This document shows, piece after piece, positions 1-7,069 of a DNA stretch of 20,897 nucleotides. The stretch's first letter is position 1, and every line of letters begins with the position of its first letter. The position numbers and the translations under genes are program-made. Under the pieces are notes generated by a model. The model was not told the DNA's origin. It searched no databases and saw only the letters and a list, made by a program, of their open reading frames with translations. The DNA comes from G039029935 sp039029935 (GTDB taxonomy: Bacteria > Chloroflexota > Anaerolineae > Caldilineales > Caldilineaceae): contig JBCCFC010000059.1 in the NCBI GenBank assembly GCA_039029935.1, forward strand, positions 1 to 20,897, in the 5' to 3' direction.

Positions 1-113
1 ACCTTACCGACTCACTCAGCCACAACAGGTCCATGGCACGGATACAAAACAATAACAATGACACTATACCAGATAATCAAAGCAATCAAATAATAGTTTT
101 TACTACCGTAAAC

Positions 114-504
114 CTTGCCTCTCTCGGTCCGCTGCAGAAGGCCGGTCGTGCCGAGCCGGCCGAGGTCGAAGCTATTGAGACCGCGCAGCTGCGCGTGACC
201 AGCTAACACAAATGCCGTCGATCCGTCAGCGCCGGGCCTTGGCGCCGACGGAACGCGGCTGGAGACCGACGGGCCAGCCGCTTACCTTCGCTGCCGTTCT
301 AGAGACAAGGTGACGGGGTTCGACATGCGCGGCGCAGATATCTTGGTCGAGATGCTGATCGGCTATGGAGTGGAGGTGATCTTCGGGGTTCCGGGGGACA
401 CCAACGTGCCCCTCTATGAAGCGCTGCAGGATCGCGAGGGGCGCATCCGCCATGTCATGGCCCGCGACGAGCGCTCGGCCGGCTTCATGGCCGATGCCTA
501 TGCC
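114..504. other. GC-rich block of different composition, foreign or mis-joined
   Basis: By eye this stretch is roughly 60-70% GC, well above the moderate-GC DNA on both sides; the line at 241-300 is especially rich. It starts near 114 after AT-rich sequence and ends at about 504. An open frame running from the left window edge ends in TAA at 204-206, and its GC-rich part reads like a natural protein tail (ends TAQLRVTS), so the block may hold the end of one gene, a spacer of about 100 bases and the start of another. The right edge cuts two coding frames at the same base. It could be a horizontally acquired fragment or an assembly chimera near a contig end; the sequence alone does not decide. 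Confidence 0.55.
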
Positions 505-507
505 TGA
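325..507 (+). pseudogene. Truncated N-terminus of a thiamine-diphosphate enzyme, acetolactate-synthase-like
   Basis: Sixty codons match the start of the PYR (pyrimidine-binding) domain of acetolactate synthase/pyruvate decarboxylase-type enzymes. Visible are the ADILVEML opening helix, the GVPGD loop (residues 21-25) and ARDERSAGFMADAYA, which holds the conserved catalytic glutamate (E49) that activates the thiamine ring. The family is normally 530-600 residues, so about 90% is missing, including the FAD/middle and PP domains. The TGA at 505-507 is made by the first bases of the next segment (the CTG AAA of the permease frame) and is not a natural stop. ATG at 325 fits the family start; a GTG at 310 is also in frame. 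The product cannot be functional. The exact substrate family cannot be told from so short a piece. Confidence 0.75.
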
Positions 508-1367
508 AACGCAACACATTTTTCGGCTTTGCTGCACCCAGCATCATCATCATGATCCTACTGATGGCGGTCCCACTGGCGGTCGCCTTCTGGCTTGGGA
601 TGCAGTTCATGACCTTCAACAACATCAACGACCCGCAATTTGTCGGGTTTCGTAACTATGTTGATGTGTTGAATGATCCTCGTTTTTGGCAATCCTTCCG
701 CTTTACCATCCTCTTCACCGTACTGGTAATTCCAGCACGACTCTTCATCGGTTTTGGTGTAGCCCTCCTGCTCGACCAAGTGTCAGGCTTCACACGCGGC
801 GTCTACCTCTCAATCTTCCTGTTACCCTTCATCATCGTACCCATCGTCGGCACCATCATGTTTAAGCAACTTTTCGAGGCATCGGGGCTGATCACGTGGC
901 TCTACCAAGTCCTGCTCGACACCAAGTTTCGCTACAATGAAACATCGGTCAAAACGCTGATCATCATTCATGGCATCTGGTATGTCACGCCTTTTGCGCT
1001 CGTTACCTATTTTGCGGGGTTACAGACCCTGTCGCAAGACCAGCTAGAGGCAGCATCCATTGATGGTGCGACACGCTGGCAGAAAATTCGCCATATTGTC
1101 ATCCCACATGTCAATTCGTTGACGATCTTTATCCTACTCTTCTCGATCATGGACTCATACCGCGTCTTTGACAGCGTCTTTGTCCTTTCCGAGCTAAATC
1201 CCATCTATAAAGCTGATGTGGTGATGACCTACACCTTCCAGACCGCCGTTTCGGTGCAACGTCTGGGTAAGGCCAACGCCATGTCGATTTTGACCATCGT
1301 CGGTATTTTGATTGTGCTCATTCCAAATTTGATCCAATCATATCGAGAGCAAATTGCGGAGCGTTAG
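504..1367 (+). CDS. Sugar ABC transporter permease, MalF/UgpA type, N-terminus cut off
   Basis: Inner-membrane permease of a carbohydrate uptake ABC transporter (binding-protein-dependent transport domain, BPD_transp_1). The protein is hydrophobic throughout, with about six membrane spans. The EAA loop that contacts the ATPase is clear: EAASIDGATRWQKIRHIVIP, around 1048-1107. The family-like reading frame is open from 504 (LKRNTFFGFAAPSIII), but the first ATG is 552, inside the first membrane span. The real start and perhaps 10-20 residues are therefore missing at the GC-rich junction. The next permease follows five bases after the stop, the usual MalF-MalG pair. No substrate-binding protein or ATPase gene is in the window; the binding protein would normally lie just upstream, where the sequence changes character. 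Substrate unknown. Confidence 0.85.
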   Translation: MKRNTFFGFAAPSIIIMILLMAVPLAVAFWLGMQFMTFNNINDPQFVGFRNYVDVLNDPRFWQSFRFTILFTVLVIPARLFIGFGVALLLDQVSGFTRGVYLSIFLLPFIIVPIVGTIMFKQLFEASGLITWLYQVLLDTKFRYNETSVKTLIIIHGIWYVTPFALVTYFAGLQTLSQDQLEAASIDGATRWQKIRHIVIPHVNSLTIFILLFSIMDSYRVFDSVFVLSELNPIYKADVVMTYTFQTAVSVQRLGKANAMSILTIVGILIVLIPNLIQSYREQIAER

Positions 1368-1372
1368 AGACT

Positions 1373-2377
1373 ATGGACAGAGTAACAAGCCCAATAGGGC
1401 GTTTAGTGATCCATCTATCCCTTGTGCTATTTGCCATTTATAGCATTATTCCTTTTTTTTGGACGGCTCTCCAATCTTTCAAGACGCTAAAAGATGCCAA
1501 CTCCCGTACACCAAAATTTATTTTTACGCCAACATGGGATAACTACCAAGAGATATGGCTGCGCTCCGTGCCAGACAATGGGGAAACCATCGCCTATAGC
1601 CTGCTGGCAGCATTTGTTATCTTGGTATGTCTCTTGCTATTTGCCGAATACATGCCCATCCGCAACGATATTATCTACGTTGTTGTCGCGGTTGGCTTTG
1701 TCGTCTTGCTTTGGGGCATTCCACAAATTGTGGACACAGCCAAGTTTTACGACTATTTCCTCAATACCATCATTGTCACTGTTGGCACGATTGTCGTGTC
1801 AATCAGTATTGGCTGTTTGGCGGGCTATGCACTGGCTCGCTATGCGGGCATCATCAGCGTTGTGATCCTGATTGCCGCACTCGCCTTCCGCGCCCTGCCC
1901 CGCCTTTCCTTTATCCTACCCTACTACTGGTTTGGCAACATGACCAACCTGCTTGACACCCACTTCTTGGTGATCCTCACACTGGTGGCCGTCAACCAAC
2001 CTTTCACCATTTGGATGCTACGCAGCTTCTTTATGGATGTCCCCAAAGACATGGAAGAAGCTGCTATTGTGGATGGTGCAAATCGCCTGACGGCCTTCCG
2101 TAAAGTCATTGTGCCCATCATGTGGCCTGGCATCATCTCAACCGCGCTCTTCTCACTACTGCTGGCCTATAATGAATTCCTCCTCGTGCGCCTTCTCACC
2201 CAAACCAACTGGACACTGCCCGTCGCCATTTCACGTTACACAGGCGGCGAAGACCCACGCCATCTCACACTGGCTGCGGCCTCATCGGTATCCGCAACCA
2301 TTCCCATCATGTTGGTCATCCTTTTCTTCCAAAAGCACTTGGTTAAGGGACTTGCTGCGGGAGCGGTGAAGGGATAG
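1373..2377 (+). CDS. Sugar ABC transporter permease, MalG/UgpE type, with extra membrane insert
   Basis: Second inner-membrane permease of the carbohydrate ABC transporter, 334 residues. The N-terminal span (about residues 10-30) is followed by the periplasmic stretch typical of MalG (SFKTLKDANSRTP, FTPTWDNYQEIW), and the EAA loop is at about residues 228-252 (EEAAIVDGANRLTAFRKVIV). MalG proteins usually have 270-300 residues. Here two additional hydrophobic segments, roughly residues 73-91 and 98-120, sit between the first span and the core starting KFYDYFLNTIIV. Only five bases separate this ATG from the stop of the MalF-type gene, so the pair is co-transcribed; a GGAG at 1357-1360 within the upstream gene may be its ribosome site. 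A strong hairpin follows the stop. Substrate not determinable. Confidence 0.9.
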   Translation: MDRVTSPIGRLVIHLSLVLFAIYSIIPFFWTALQSFKTLKDANSRTPKFIFTPTWDNYQEIWLRSVPDNGETIAYSLLAAFVILVCLLLFAEYMPIRNDIIYVVVAVGFVVLLWGIPQIVDTAKFYDYFLNTIIVTVGTIVVSISIGCLAGYALARYAGIISVVILIAALAFRALPRLSFILPYYWFGNMTNLLDTHFLVILTLVAVNQPFTIWMLRSFFMDVPKDMEEAAIVDGANRLTAFRKVIVPIMWPGIISTALFSLLLAYNEFLLVRLLTQTNWTLPVAISRYTGGEDPRHLTLAAASSVSATIPIMLVILFFQKHLVKGLAAGAVKG

Positions 2378-2399
2378 CTAGATAAACTGCAAAAAATTT

Positions 2400-2472
2400 A
2401 ATCCTCATCTGCGTTCTTCCGCATCCGCGTCTTATAATTTAATGCGGATACGGAAGAACGCAGATGGGGATT
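2400..2472. terminator. 29-bp palindromic hairpin with flanking A and T runs
   Basis: Arms 2400-2428 and 2444-2472 are complementary except for one C/A mismatch and one G-U pair, with a 15-base AT-rich loop. An A-run (2391-2396) precedes and a T-run (2471-2476) follows, so it can act as a terminator in both directions, here ending the permease operon. The ATCTGCGTTCTTCCGCATCCGC wording resembles dispersed palindromic repeats of environmental bacterial genomes, so it may be a member of a repeat family. Confidence 0.7.
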
Positions 2473-2535
2473 TTTTATTATCAGTGTTTATTCATACACG
2501 TGTTTCAAACAGATTCAGAAGAAAGGATTAGGAGA

Positions 2536-3576
2536 TTGGGGAACTATCAAGAGGCAAAGGCCATTGTACGTAGTTATTTTGATGAGTTAGAGAATGCGCT
2601 TAAATCGGGTACACCGGAGCAAGTGACAGCGGTACTAAGCAAGTACACCAGCGATGATTATTTCTGGCGTGGCGTCTATCCTTTCCGTGAGCAGCATGGA
2701 GCCGAAACGACCGCCAACATCTTCTGGATTCCACTCATGCGCGCCATCACCCACATGCAACGACGCCAAGACATTTTCATGGGCGGGACCAACGAAATCA
2801 GCGGCGAGCAGTGGGTCATGAGTATGGGCAACTTTATGGGTCTGTTTGATACGGATTGGCTTGGTATTCCACGTACCCGCAAGATGGTCAACCTACGCTA
2901 TGCAGAGTTCAACTGTGTGGGGCAGGATAAAAATGGACAGAGTAAGATCACCCAAACGGGGCTTTTCATCGACATCATCAGCTTGATGGTCCAAGCGGGC
3001 ACATACCCACTACCACCATCCACTGGTGTCTACTTCAACTATCCAGGCCCACGCACCCATGATGGCCTGCTCTATGAAGATGCTCCTGAAGAAGAGGGTG
3101 TCACAACGCTGGCACTCGTCAACGAAATGATCAATGACCTCAGCGACCTGAATGACAGTGGTTCAATGGGTTGCCCACCCGAAGTGCTGGAACGAACTTG
3201 GAATAAAGATATGATCTGGTACGGTCCCGCTGGCATCGGCGCAACGTACACCATTCCACGCTACCAAGAGCAGCATCAACTACCCTTCCGCAACAATCTG
3301 GATGATAAAAAGTTCTTGGGGCATGTCTGCCGCTTTGCCGAGGGCAACTTCGCCTGTTTCTTTGGCTGGCCCAACCTCTCCAACCGACCGATTGGTGGCT
3401 TTTTGGGGTTGCCGGGCAGTGATGTCAATGCCACTATGCAGGTCGTAGATGTCTATCGTCGTGAAGGCGATAAGCTGGCCGAGAACTGGATATTTATTGA
3501 TATTCCCTATTGGCTGCAACAGCAGGGGTTGGATGTGTTGGGGCGGACGGGGCAGATTTTGAACCCAAGTTTATAA
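2536..3576 (+). CDS. SnoaL-like (NTF2-fold) ester-cyclase family protein, tandem domains
   Basis: This 346-residue protein contains two SnoaL-like alpha+beta-barrel halves. The first (about residues 1-165) opens with EAKAIVRSYFDELENAL and includes YTSDDYFWRGVYPF; the second (about 190-340) holds FAEGNFACFFGWP and a WIFIDIPYWLQQQGLDV C-terminal strand and helix. SnoaL-fold proteins include polyketide cyclases, hydrolases and small-molecule isomerases, so the reaction cannot be named. It has no signal peptide and is probably cytoplasmic. The open frame extends to ATG 2464, but that codon lies inside the right arm of the upstream hairpin and its extra 24 residues look unlike the family. TTG 2536, eight bases after AAAGGA, fits better. 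It follows the sugar permeases on the same strand but behind a terminator-like hairpin. Confidence 0.75.
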   Translation: MGNYQEAKAIVRSYFDELENALKSGTPEQVTAVLSKYTSDDYFWRGVYPFREQHGAETTANIFWIPLMRAITHMQRRQDIFMGGTNEISGEQWVMSMGNFMGLFDTDWLGIPRTRKMVNLRYAEFNCVGQDKNGQSKITQTGLFIDIISLMVQAGTYPLPPSTGVYFNYPGPRTHDGLLYEDAPEEEGVTTLALVNEMINDLSDLNDSGSMGCPPEVLERTWNKDMIWYGPAGIGATYTIPRYQEQHQLPFRNNLDDKKFLGHVCRFAEGNFACFFGWPNLSNRPIGGFLGLPGSDVNATMQVVDVYRREGDKLAENWIFIDIPYWLQQQGLDVLGRTGQILNPSL

Positions 3577-3632
3577 GCGTGATAAGTCTAGAGCCATATA
3601 GCAAAGCGTCATTCAATCAAGTCAAAAATTTG

Positions 3633-3659
3633 TTGACACAACAATAAACCTGGTACAAT
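3633..3659 (+). promoter_or_regulatory. Sigma-70-type promoter with extended -10, for the Rpn-family gene
   Basis: TTGACA (3633-3638), a 15-base spacer, then TACAAT (3654-3659) preceded by TG at 3651-3652, an extended -10. The short spacer is compensated by the extended element. It lies about 54 bases before the Rpn-family ATG and is the clearest promoter in the window. Confidence 0.65.
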
Positions 3660-3691
3660 GTATGTAGATAACACTTTAGCTACCTACATAC
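3660..3691. promoter_or_regulatory. Inverted repeat at the transcription start of the Rpn-family gene
   Basis: GTATGTAG (3660-3667) and CTACATAC (3684-3691) are perfect 8-bp complements separated by 16 bases, immediately after the -10 box. It could be an operator or a 5' leader hairpin. The sequence does not say which. Confidence 0.4.
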
Positions 3692-3712
3692 TCAAACCAA
3701 AGGGGTTTATTG

Positions 3713-4822
3713 ATGCCAGCAGCAAAACTAAGATATATTCCACATGATAGATTGTTCAAAGAATTCTTTGAACGTTTTATGGACCGATTCACGTACATTT
3801 TTTTGCCAGAGAAGGCGTCACAGCTAGATTTTGATGACATCAATTTCTTCAAACAAGAATTGGTCGTCAACTTTCCGGGACAGGCATTGCGGATTACCGA
3901 TGTTGTGGCGGAGGTTGCGCTCAAAGAGCTAGGGAATGAGATATTTACGACGAGCAATAATAGCCACAAGCAGAAGAAAGGGAAGAAGTCCAAAGAGAAC
4001 GATGAGGACTATACAGAACCAGAAAAAGAACGTGAATTGATTATCATCCATATTGACGCTGAAGCCAACCGCCCTCAAACCATTCCTAGTCGGGTGTTTG
4101 TCTACTATGCCTTGCTGCGCGTCATCAAAGGGATGCCTGTGTTGCCGATTGCCTTTATCATTCAAAAAGGGGCGTCTCAACCAGCCGAAAAAGGTGAAGA
4201 TGCCATTACCATCGAAACTTATACTGAGACACTTTGGGGGCATCAACACGTCAGTTTTGATTATTATCAGGTAGACTTGGGTCGTCTACGCAGTGAGGAT
4301 TACTTGAAGAACAATGATCCCGTGGCAGCGTGTTTGGCTGCATTGATGCATCACCCTGATGAGAAAGATGGGGAAATCAAGAAGACCATTTTTGATATCA
4401 TCGTACAGAGTAATTTGGATGATGGTGATAAAGCATTTTTAGCAGAAGTGGTTAGTGTATATTTGCCAAACGAGCAAATTCAGAGTGCGACGGAGGAGAT
4501 TATGGAACAATTGGTTGAATATGAAAAGACTGTGTTTCAATTGGCAAAAGAAGCAGCAATGAAACAAGGGCTCGAAGCAGGTCGTGAAGAGGGTCGTGAA
4601 GCAGGTCGTGAAGAAGGTCGTGAAGAAGGTCGTGAAGAAGGGACGCTTCTTGGCCAGCTCCAATTATTGATTAAACAGCTAAACAAAAAATTTGGCGAAA
4701 TTCCCAACGAGCTAACAAAACGAATTGAAGCTATTACAGACAAAGATGTCATTGAAGAGATTGCAATGCAGATTTTGTTTGCTGACTCGCTGGACAAGTT
4801 GACGATTCCTGAGACAGCATAA
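3713..4822 (+). CDS. Rpn/PD-(D/E)XK nuclease-family protein with C-terminal DUF4351-like domain
   Basis: This 369-residue protein is of the Rpn (recombination-promoting nuclease) or 'transposase/invertase' PD-(D/E)XK family. Candidate catalytic residues are D63 in ITDVVAEV and E117 in IIHIDAEAN, followed by conserved RVFVYYALL. N119 sits where E-x-K or E-x-Q is usual, so activity is uncertain. A charged low-complexity insert (about 84-108) splits the core. Residues 289-310 are GREEG/GREAG repeats leading to a C-terminal helical region (LLGQLQLLIKQLNKKFGEIP) resembling DUF4351. ATG 3713 is chosen because AAAGGGG ends seven bases upstream; an adjacent TTG at 3710 is in frame. It is a single gene with its own promoter, converging on the next gene. 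A fragment of a related gene lies at 10684-11127. Confidence 0.8.
   Translation: MPAAKLRYIPHDRLFKEFFERFMDRFTYIFLPEKASQLDFDDINFFKQELVVNFPGQALRITDVVAEVALKELGNEIFTTSNNSHKQKKGKKSKENDEDYTEPEKERELIIIHIDAEANRPQTIPSRVFVYYALLRVIKGMPVLPIAFIIQKGASQPAEKGEDAITIETYTETLWGHQHVSFDYYQVDLGRLRSEDYLKNNDPVAACLAALMHHPDEKDGEIKKTIFDIIVQSNLDDGDKAFLAEVVSVYLPNEQIQSATEEIMEQLVEYEKTVFQLAKEAAMKQGLEAGREEGREAGREEGREEGREEGTLLGQLQLLIKQLNKKFGEIPNELTKRIEAITDKDVIEEIAMQILFADSLDKLTIPETA
4580..4639 (+). repeat. Five tandem 12-base coding repeats
   Basis: GGTCGTGAAGAA and close variants (ending GAG, GCA, GAA) occur five times without gaps, encoding GREE/GREA units in the Rpn-family protein. In-frame 12-base units allow copy number to change by slippage without breaking the frame. 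Confidence 0.85.
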
Positions 4823-4890
4823 TCGCTATTTGATTCATGCCGACCGACCGATTTTAAGTCATAGTGTGTAACCCTAACAACAAGCAAAGA

Positions 4891-4950
4891 TAGGTCATGG
4901 TTGCGCCCCTGCCACAGGAAACTAACTGTGGTAGGCACAACTATGACCTA
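4891..4950. terminator. Long imperfect hairpin between convergent genes
   Basis: Arms 4891-4917 (TAGGTCATGGTTG...CCACAG) and 4926-4950 (CTGTGG...CATGACCTA-like) pair over about 25 bases with a few wobbles and a two-base bulge, around an eight-base loop. It lies between the stop of the Rpn-family gene and the stop of the exported-protein gene, where a bidirectional terminator is expected. There is no T-run, so it may be a repeat element or RNA-stabilising hairpin instead. Confidence 0.5.
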
Positions 4951-4991
4951 TCCCCGATGATCTACACTAACACTGTGCGTACCGCTCACAA

Positions 4992-6101
4992 TCAATGGCT
5001 AATATAGGGCAAGTAGAACAATCGTATTGTCTCCTCGGCTACTGGCAACTCCGTCGGCTCTAAAAAGGCGTCAATTGCAGTCTCAATGTCCTCTGTATTG
5101 CGTATGGTTTCTCGAAACACAGTTTGCGACCATAACGATTGTCCAGTCAGCGGGTATCGAACTGACTCAGGCTCGTTTGGTGTCCTCAACAAAAAATAGC
5201 CTCGGAACCCTGGCGACATGACAAGCCCACAATTACCATTGAGACCTGAAGAAAAGTAGCCAACTTCAATGACATCAGGTCCATCACCCAGCAACCATTC
5301 CTCTACTTGCACACGTGCATAACCGTCGATTTGTGGATCCCCATCGGGGCCAAGAAAGTCACCCTCCGAGACGATGGTAGAATCATCAGCAGCACCAACC
5401 ACCTCACCAAGCACAACGGCATCAGAGATCATCAAATAATCCTCAAAGGGTGCATCATAGACAATCATATTTTCAATGAAGTCAGGGTTCAAGCGAGGTG
5501 TAATCGTCACTGGTACTCTGAAAACCTGATCATCTTGAATCAACACAGTCTCATAGAGAAAGGGCTGTGGAGGTGGTGTTCTACCAGTTGGTGTCTCCGG
5601 GTTCTCCATCAGCGCAGTCATGCTAGATGCCGTCGGATAGAGTAGCGAGTCTTGAGGCGACAGGATATACTGCTCAAAATACTCTGAAAAAAGCGTCAAA
5701 TCAATCTGCGGTTCATCTTGTGCCAGTGCATCGGCCAAGGCGACAATCGCTTGGGCATAGAAACTCGTGCGATCTCGATAGGCATCGGCATGGTATAACA
5801 CTTGACCGGGGACAACATAGACAATGCTGTCACTCTCATTTGTAAAGTGAATCTGTCCTATCGGTGATGGGCGATACTCATATTCATCTGGGTCATGCTC
5901 TTCGACAGCCATGACCGATGGTGGCAACGAGTCGGCCTGAATGTCATAGTCTAACCAATACCAATAGTTTGTAGATAAATCTGGTGAACAGGCGTATGCG
6001 GGTGTCACCTGTGTTATGACTATACTGGCGATCACACTGACAACCACACTGACAACCACACTAACAGACAAGCATACAGATATTAAGTATCGTATATTCA
6101 T
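4992..6101 (-). CDS. Exported protein of unknown function, possible TIMP/netrin-like OB domain
   Basis: This 369-residue protein has a strong signal sequence: MNIRY, a long valine/serine/isoleucine-rich hydrophobic core (about residues 6-33) and a likely cleavage after AYA (37) just before C38. The mature part is acidic. Its C-terminal half has SDAVVLGEVVGA (226-237), ARVQVEEWLLGDGP and NCGLVMSPGFRGYFLLR (290-306), a pattern like TIMP/netrin-type OB folds with an N-terminal cysteine and an internal CG. I offer that only as a guess. It ends in RLFYLPYISH, similar to the aromatic-Leu-Pro tails I associate with Chloroflexota exported proteins. The frame is open to 6152, but ATG 6101 begins the signal peptide; GAGGAG lies 12 bases upstream. 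No assigned function. Confidence 0.7.
   Translation of the reverse strand: MNIRYLISVCLSVSVVVSVVVSVIASIVITQVTPAYACSPDLSTNYWYWLDYDIQADSLPPSVMAVEEHDPDEYEYRPSPIGQIHFTNESDSIVYVVPGQVLYHADAYRDRTSFYAQAIVALADALAQDEPQIDLTLFSEYFEQYILSPQDSLLYPTASSMTALMENPETPTGRTPPPQPFLYETVLIQDDQVFRVPVTITPRLNPDFIENMIVYDAPFEDYLMISDAVVLGEVVGAADDSTIVSEGDFLGPDGDPQIDGYARVQVEEWLLGDGPDVIEVGYFSSGLNGNCGLVMSPGFRGYFLLRTPNEPESVRYPLTGQSLWSQTVFRETIRNTEDIETAIDAFLEPTELPVAEETIRLFYLPYISH
6033..6068 (-). repeat. 12-base microrepeats encoding the signal peptide core
   Basis: CACACTGACAAC occurs twice in tandem, followed by a decayed third copy. On the minus strand it encodes the VVS-V repeats of the hydrophobic signal segment. Confidence 0.7.
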
Positions 6102-6190
6102 ACTTTTTATTGGCTCCTCTTCAATTAGATATGTTTTCGCGTATCTGTACAAGGTTACCCCTGAATAAGAAAGAACTCAGACAAATTTGG

Positions 6191-6211
6191 CTCCTATTCG
6201 CTGAATAGGAG
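6191..6211. other. Small perfect hairpin upstream of the exported-protein gene
   Basis: CTCCTATTC and GAATAGGAG form a 9-bp perfect stem with loop GCT. It lies about 90 bases 5' of the exported-protein ATG on the minus strand, so it could be a leader hairpin or operator. There is no T-run to suggest a terminator. Confidence 0.35.
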
Positions 6212-6699
6212 TGCATGAGCGTTCTATGAGGATCAACGACTGCTCGCCATTTTTTTACAGATACACGCGGCAACAGGAGCCATCTTGCCACTTTTTTGGT
6301 TTTGGGTACAAAATGAAATTTAATTCCATACTTAAATACAGTATTGACAAATAACATATAATTAAGTTGTTAAATAGTGTAGTAGAAAATTGAGATTGGG
6401 AAAAGAAAACCTGAGAGATACCTGTAAATAATCATCTTTCTTGGAAAGATTCATAGGAAGATAGTCGATTTGATATTGCTGTCAGCTTAGTGACAAGGCG
6501 ATTTGTTCGATTCGATTTTCTTTGGAAGTTGGGTCTTGGCCGAAAGGTATTGAGTTGTGTATTCATATCTATTCTTGGTCCTTTGTATTACTCAGATGTA
6601 TTTCATCAACGTCGCTTAAATAACCAAATTGATTCATTAGATAAATTTACATTGCCCCACATGGGTTTAATCGTCTTATATGAGACAGGAAGTGTAAAA
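6212..6699. other. AT-rich intergenic region, no supported gene
   Basis: No convincing gene lies here. A 70-codon plus-strand frame (6490-6702, GTG start) has one short hydrophobic stretch but no ribosome site and no family I recognise; it may be chance or a decayed gene. A small perfect hairpin is near 6433-6449 (ATCTTTC TTG GAAAGAT). The region precedes a SnoaL-like gene remnant, so it may be decayed DNA. Confidence 0.4.
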
Positions 6700-6715
6700 T
6701 AAAAATCTAAAATTG

Positions 6716-6992
6716 CCAATCTGTGATGCTGGTTTTATCACCCTTGGCGATCATGCATATGTTGGCTTCGCTGCATGGCCGGGGATGACAGTCACGTTGA
6801 CGGGGGGACGGCTGGCTGGGTATTCCGCCAACCAATCAACAATTGACTATGCGTAGTTTAGATTTTTGGCGATGCGAAAACGGGCTGATTCGCGAGAATT
6901 GGGTTCTTGTGGATATGCTGGATGTGTATCATCAACTTGGCGTGGATGTGTTTGAACAGATGCGTGAAGTGATGTATGGCAGACAACGTTAG
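6716..6992 (+). pseudogene. Frameshifted C-terminal remnant of a SnoaL-like cyclase
   Basis: Frame one reads DAGFITLGDHAYVGFAAWP and then MTVTLTGGRLAG; the next frame continues IPPTNQQLTMRSLDFWRC, ENGLIRENWVLVDMLDVY and HQLGVDVFEQ before TAG at 6990-6992. Removing one G from the GGG at 6818-6820 restores a continuous SnoaL-like C-terminal half. It is recognisably related to the end of the intact gene at 2536-3576 (FAEGNFACFFGWP... WIFIDIPYWLQQQGLDV). Upstream the frame is closed by TAA at 6695-6697, and no N-terminal half or start is visible, so well over half of the gene is gone. The conserved ENW-VLVDM-D-YHQLG motif makes the homology firm even though the gene is dead. Confidence 0.75.
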
Positions 6993-7015
6993 GGATAGAT
7001 TTAGAAACTCGGCAA

Positions 7016-7039
7016 AGGCGGAGCTTGCCTCCGCCCTAC
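7016..7039. repeat. GC-rich palindromic repeat, copy A
   Basis: AGGCGGAGCTTGCCTCCGCC is a near-palindrome (GGCGGAGC / GCCTCCGCC) followed by CTAC. The reverse complement shares GGGCGGAGGCAAGC and the CCGCC end with the copy at 8260-8284, in opposite orientation. The two copies flank the kinase gene. It resembles short REP-like intergenic repeats. Confidence 0.6.
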
Positions 7040-7069
7040 TGTTCAAGGAGTTGTTGACTGTGGCAAAAG

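Noticed and set aside
4580..4639. Tandem repeats as a CRISPR-like array
   Set aside because: Units are 12 bases, contiguous, in frame and without spacers.
4537..4938. 133-codon minus-strand frame opposite the Rpn gene (SSRPSSRPASRP repeats)
   Set aside because: Mirror of the 12-base coding repeats; no start signal.
6121..6357. 78-codon minus-strand frame upstream of the exported protein
   Set aside because: No ribosome site or recognisable family, overlaps the 9-bp hairpin and the leader of the exported-protein gene.
6490..6702. 70-codon plus-strand frame with a short hydrophobic stretch
   Set aside because: GTG start without a ribosome site, no recognisable family, AT-rich decayed surroundings; kept only as a note in the intergenic entry.
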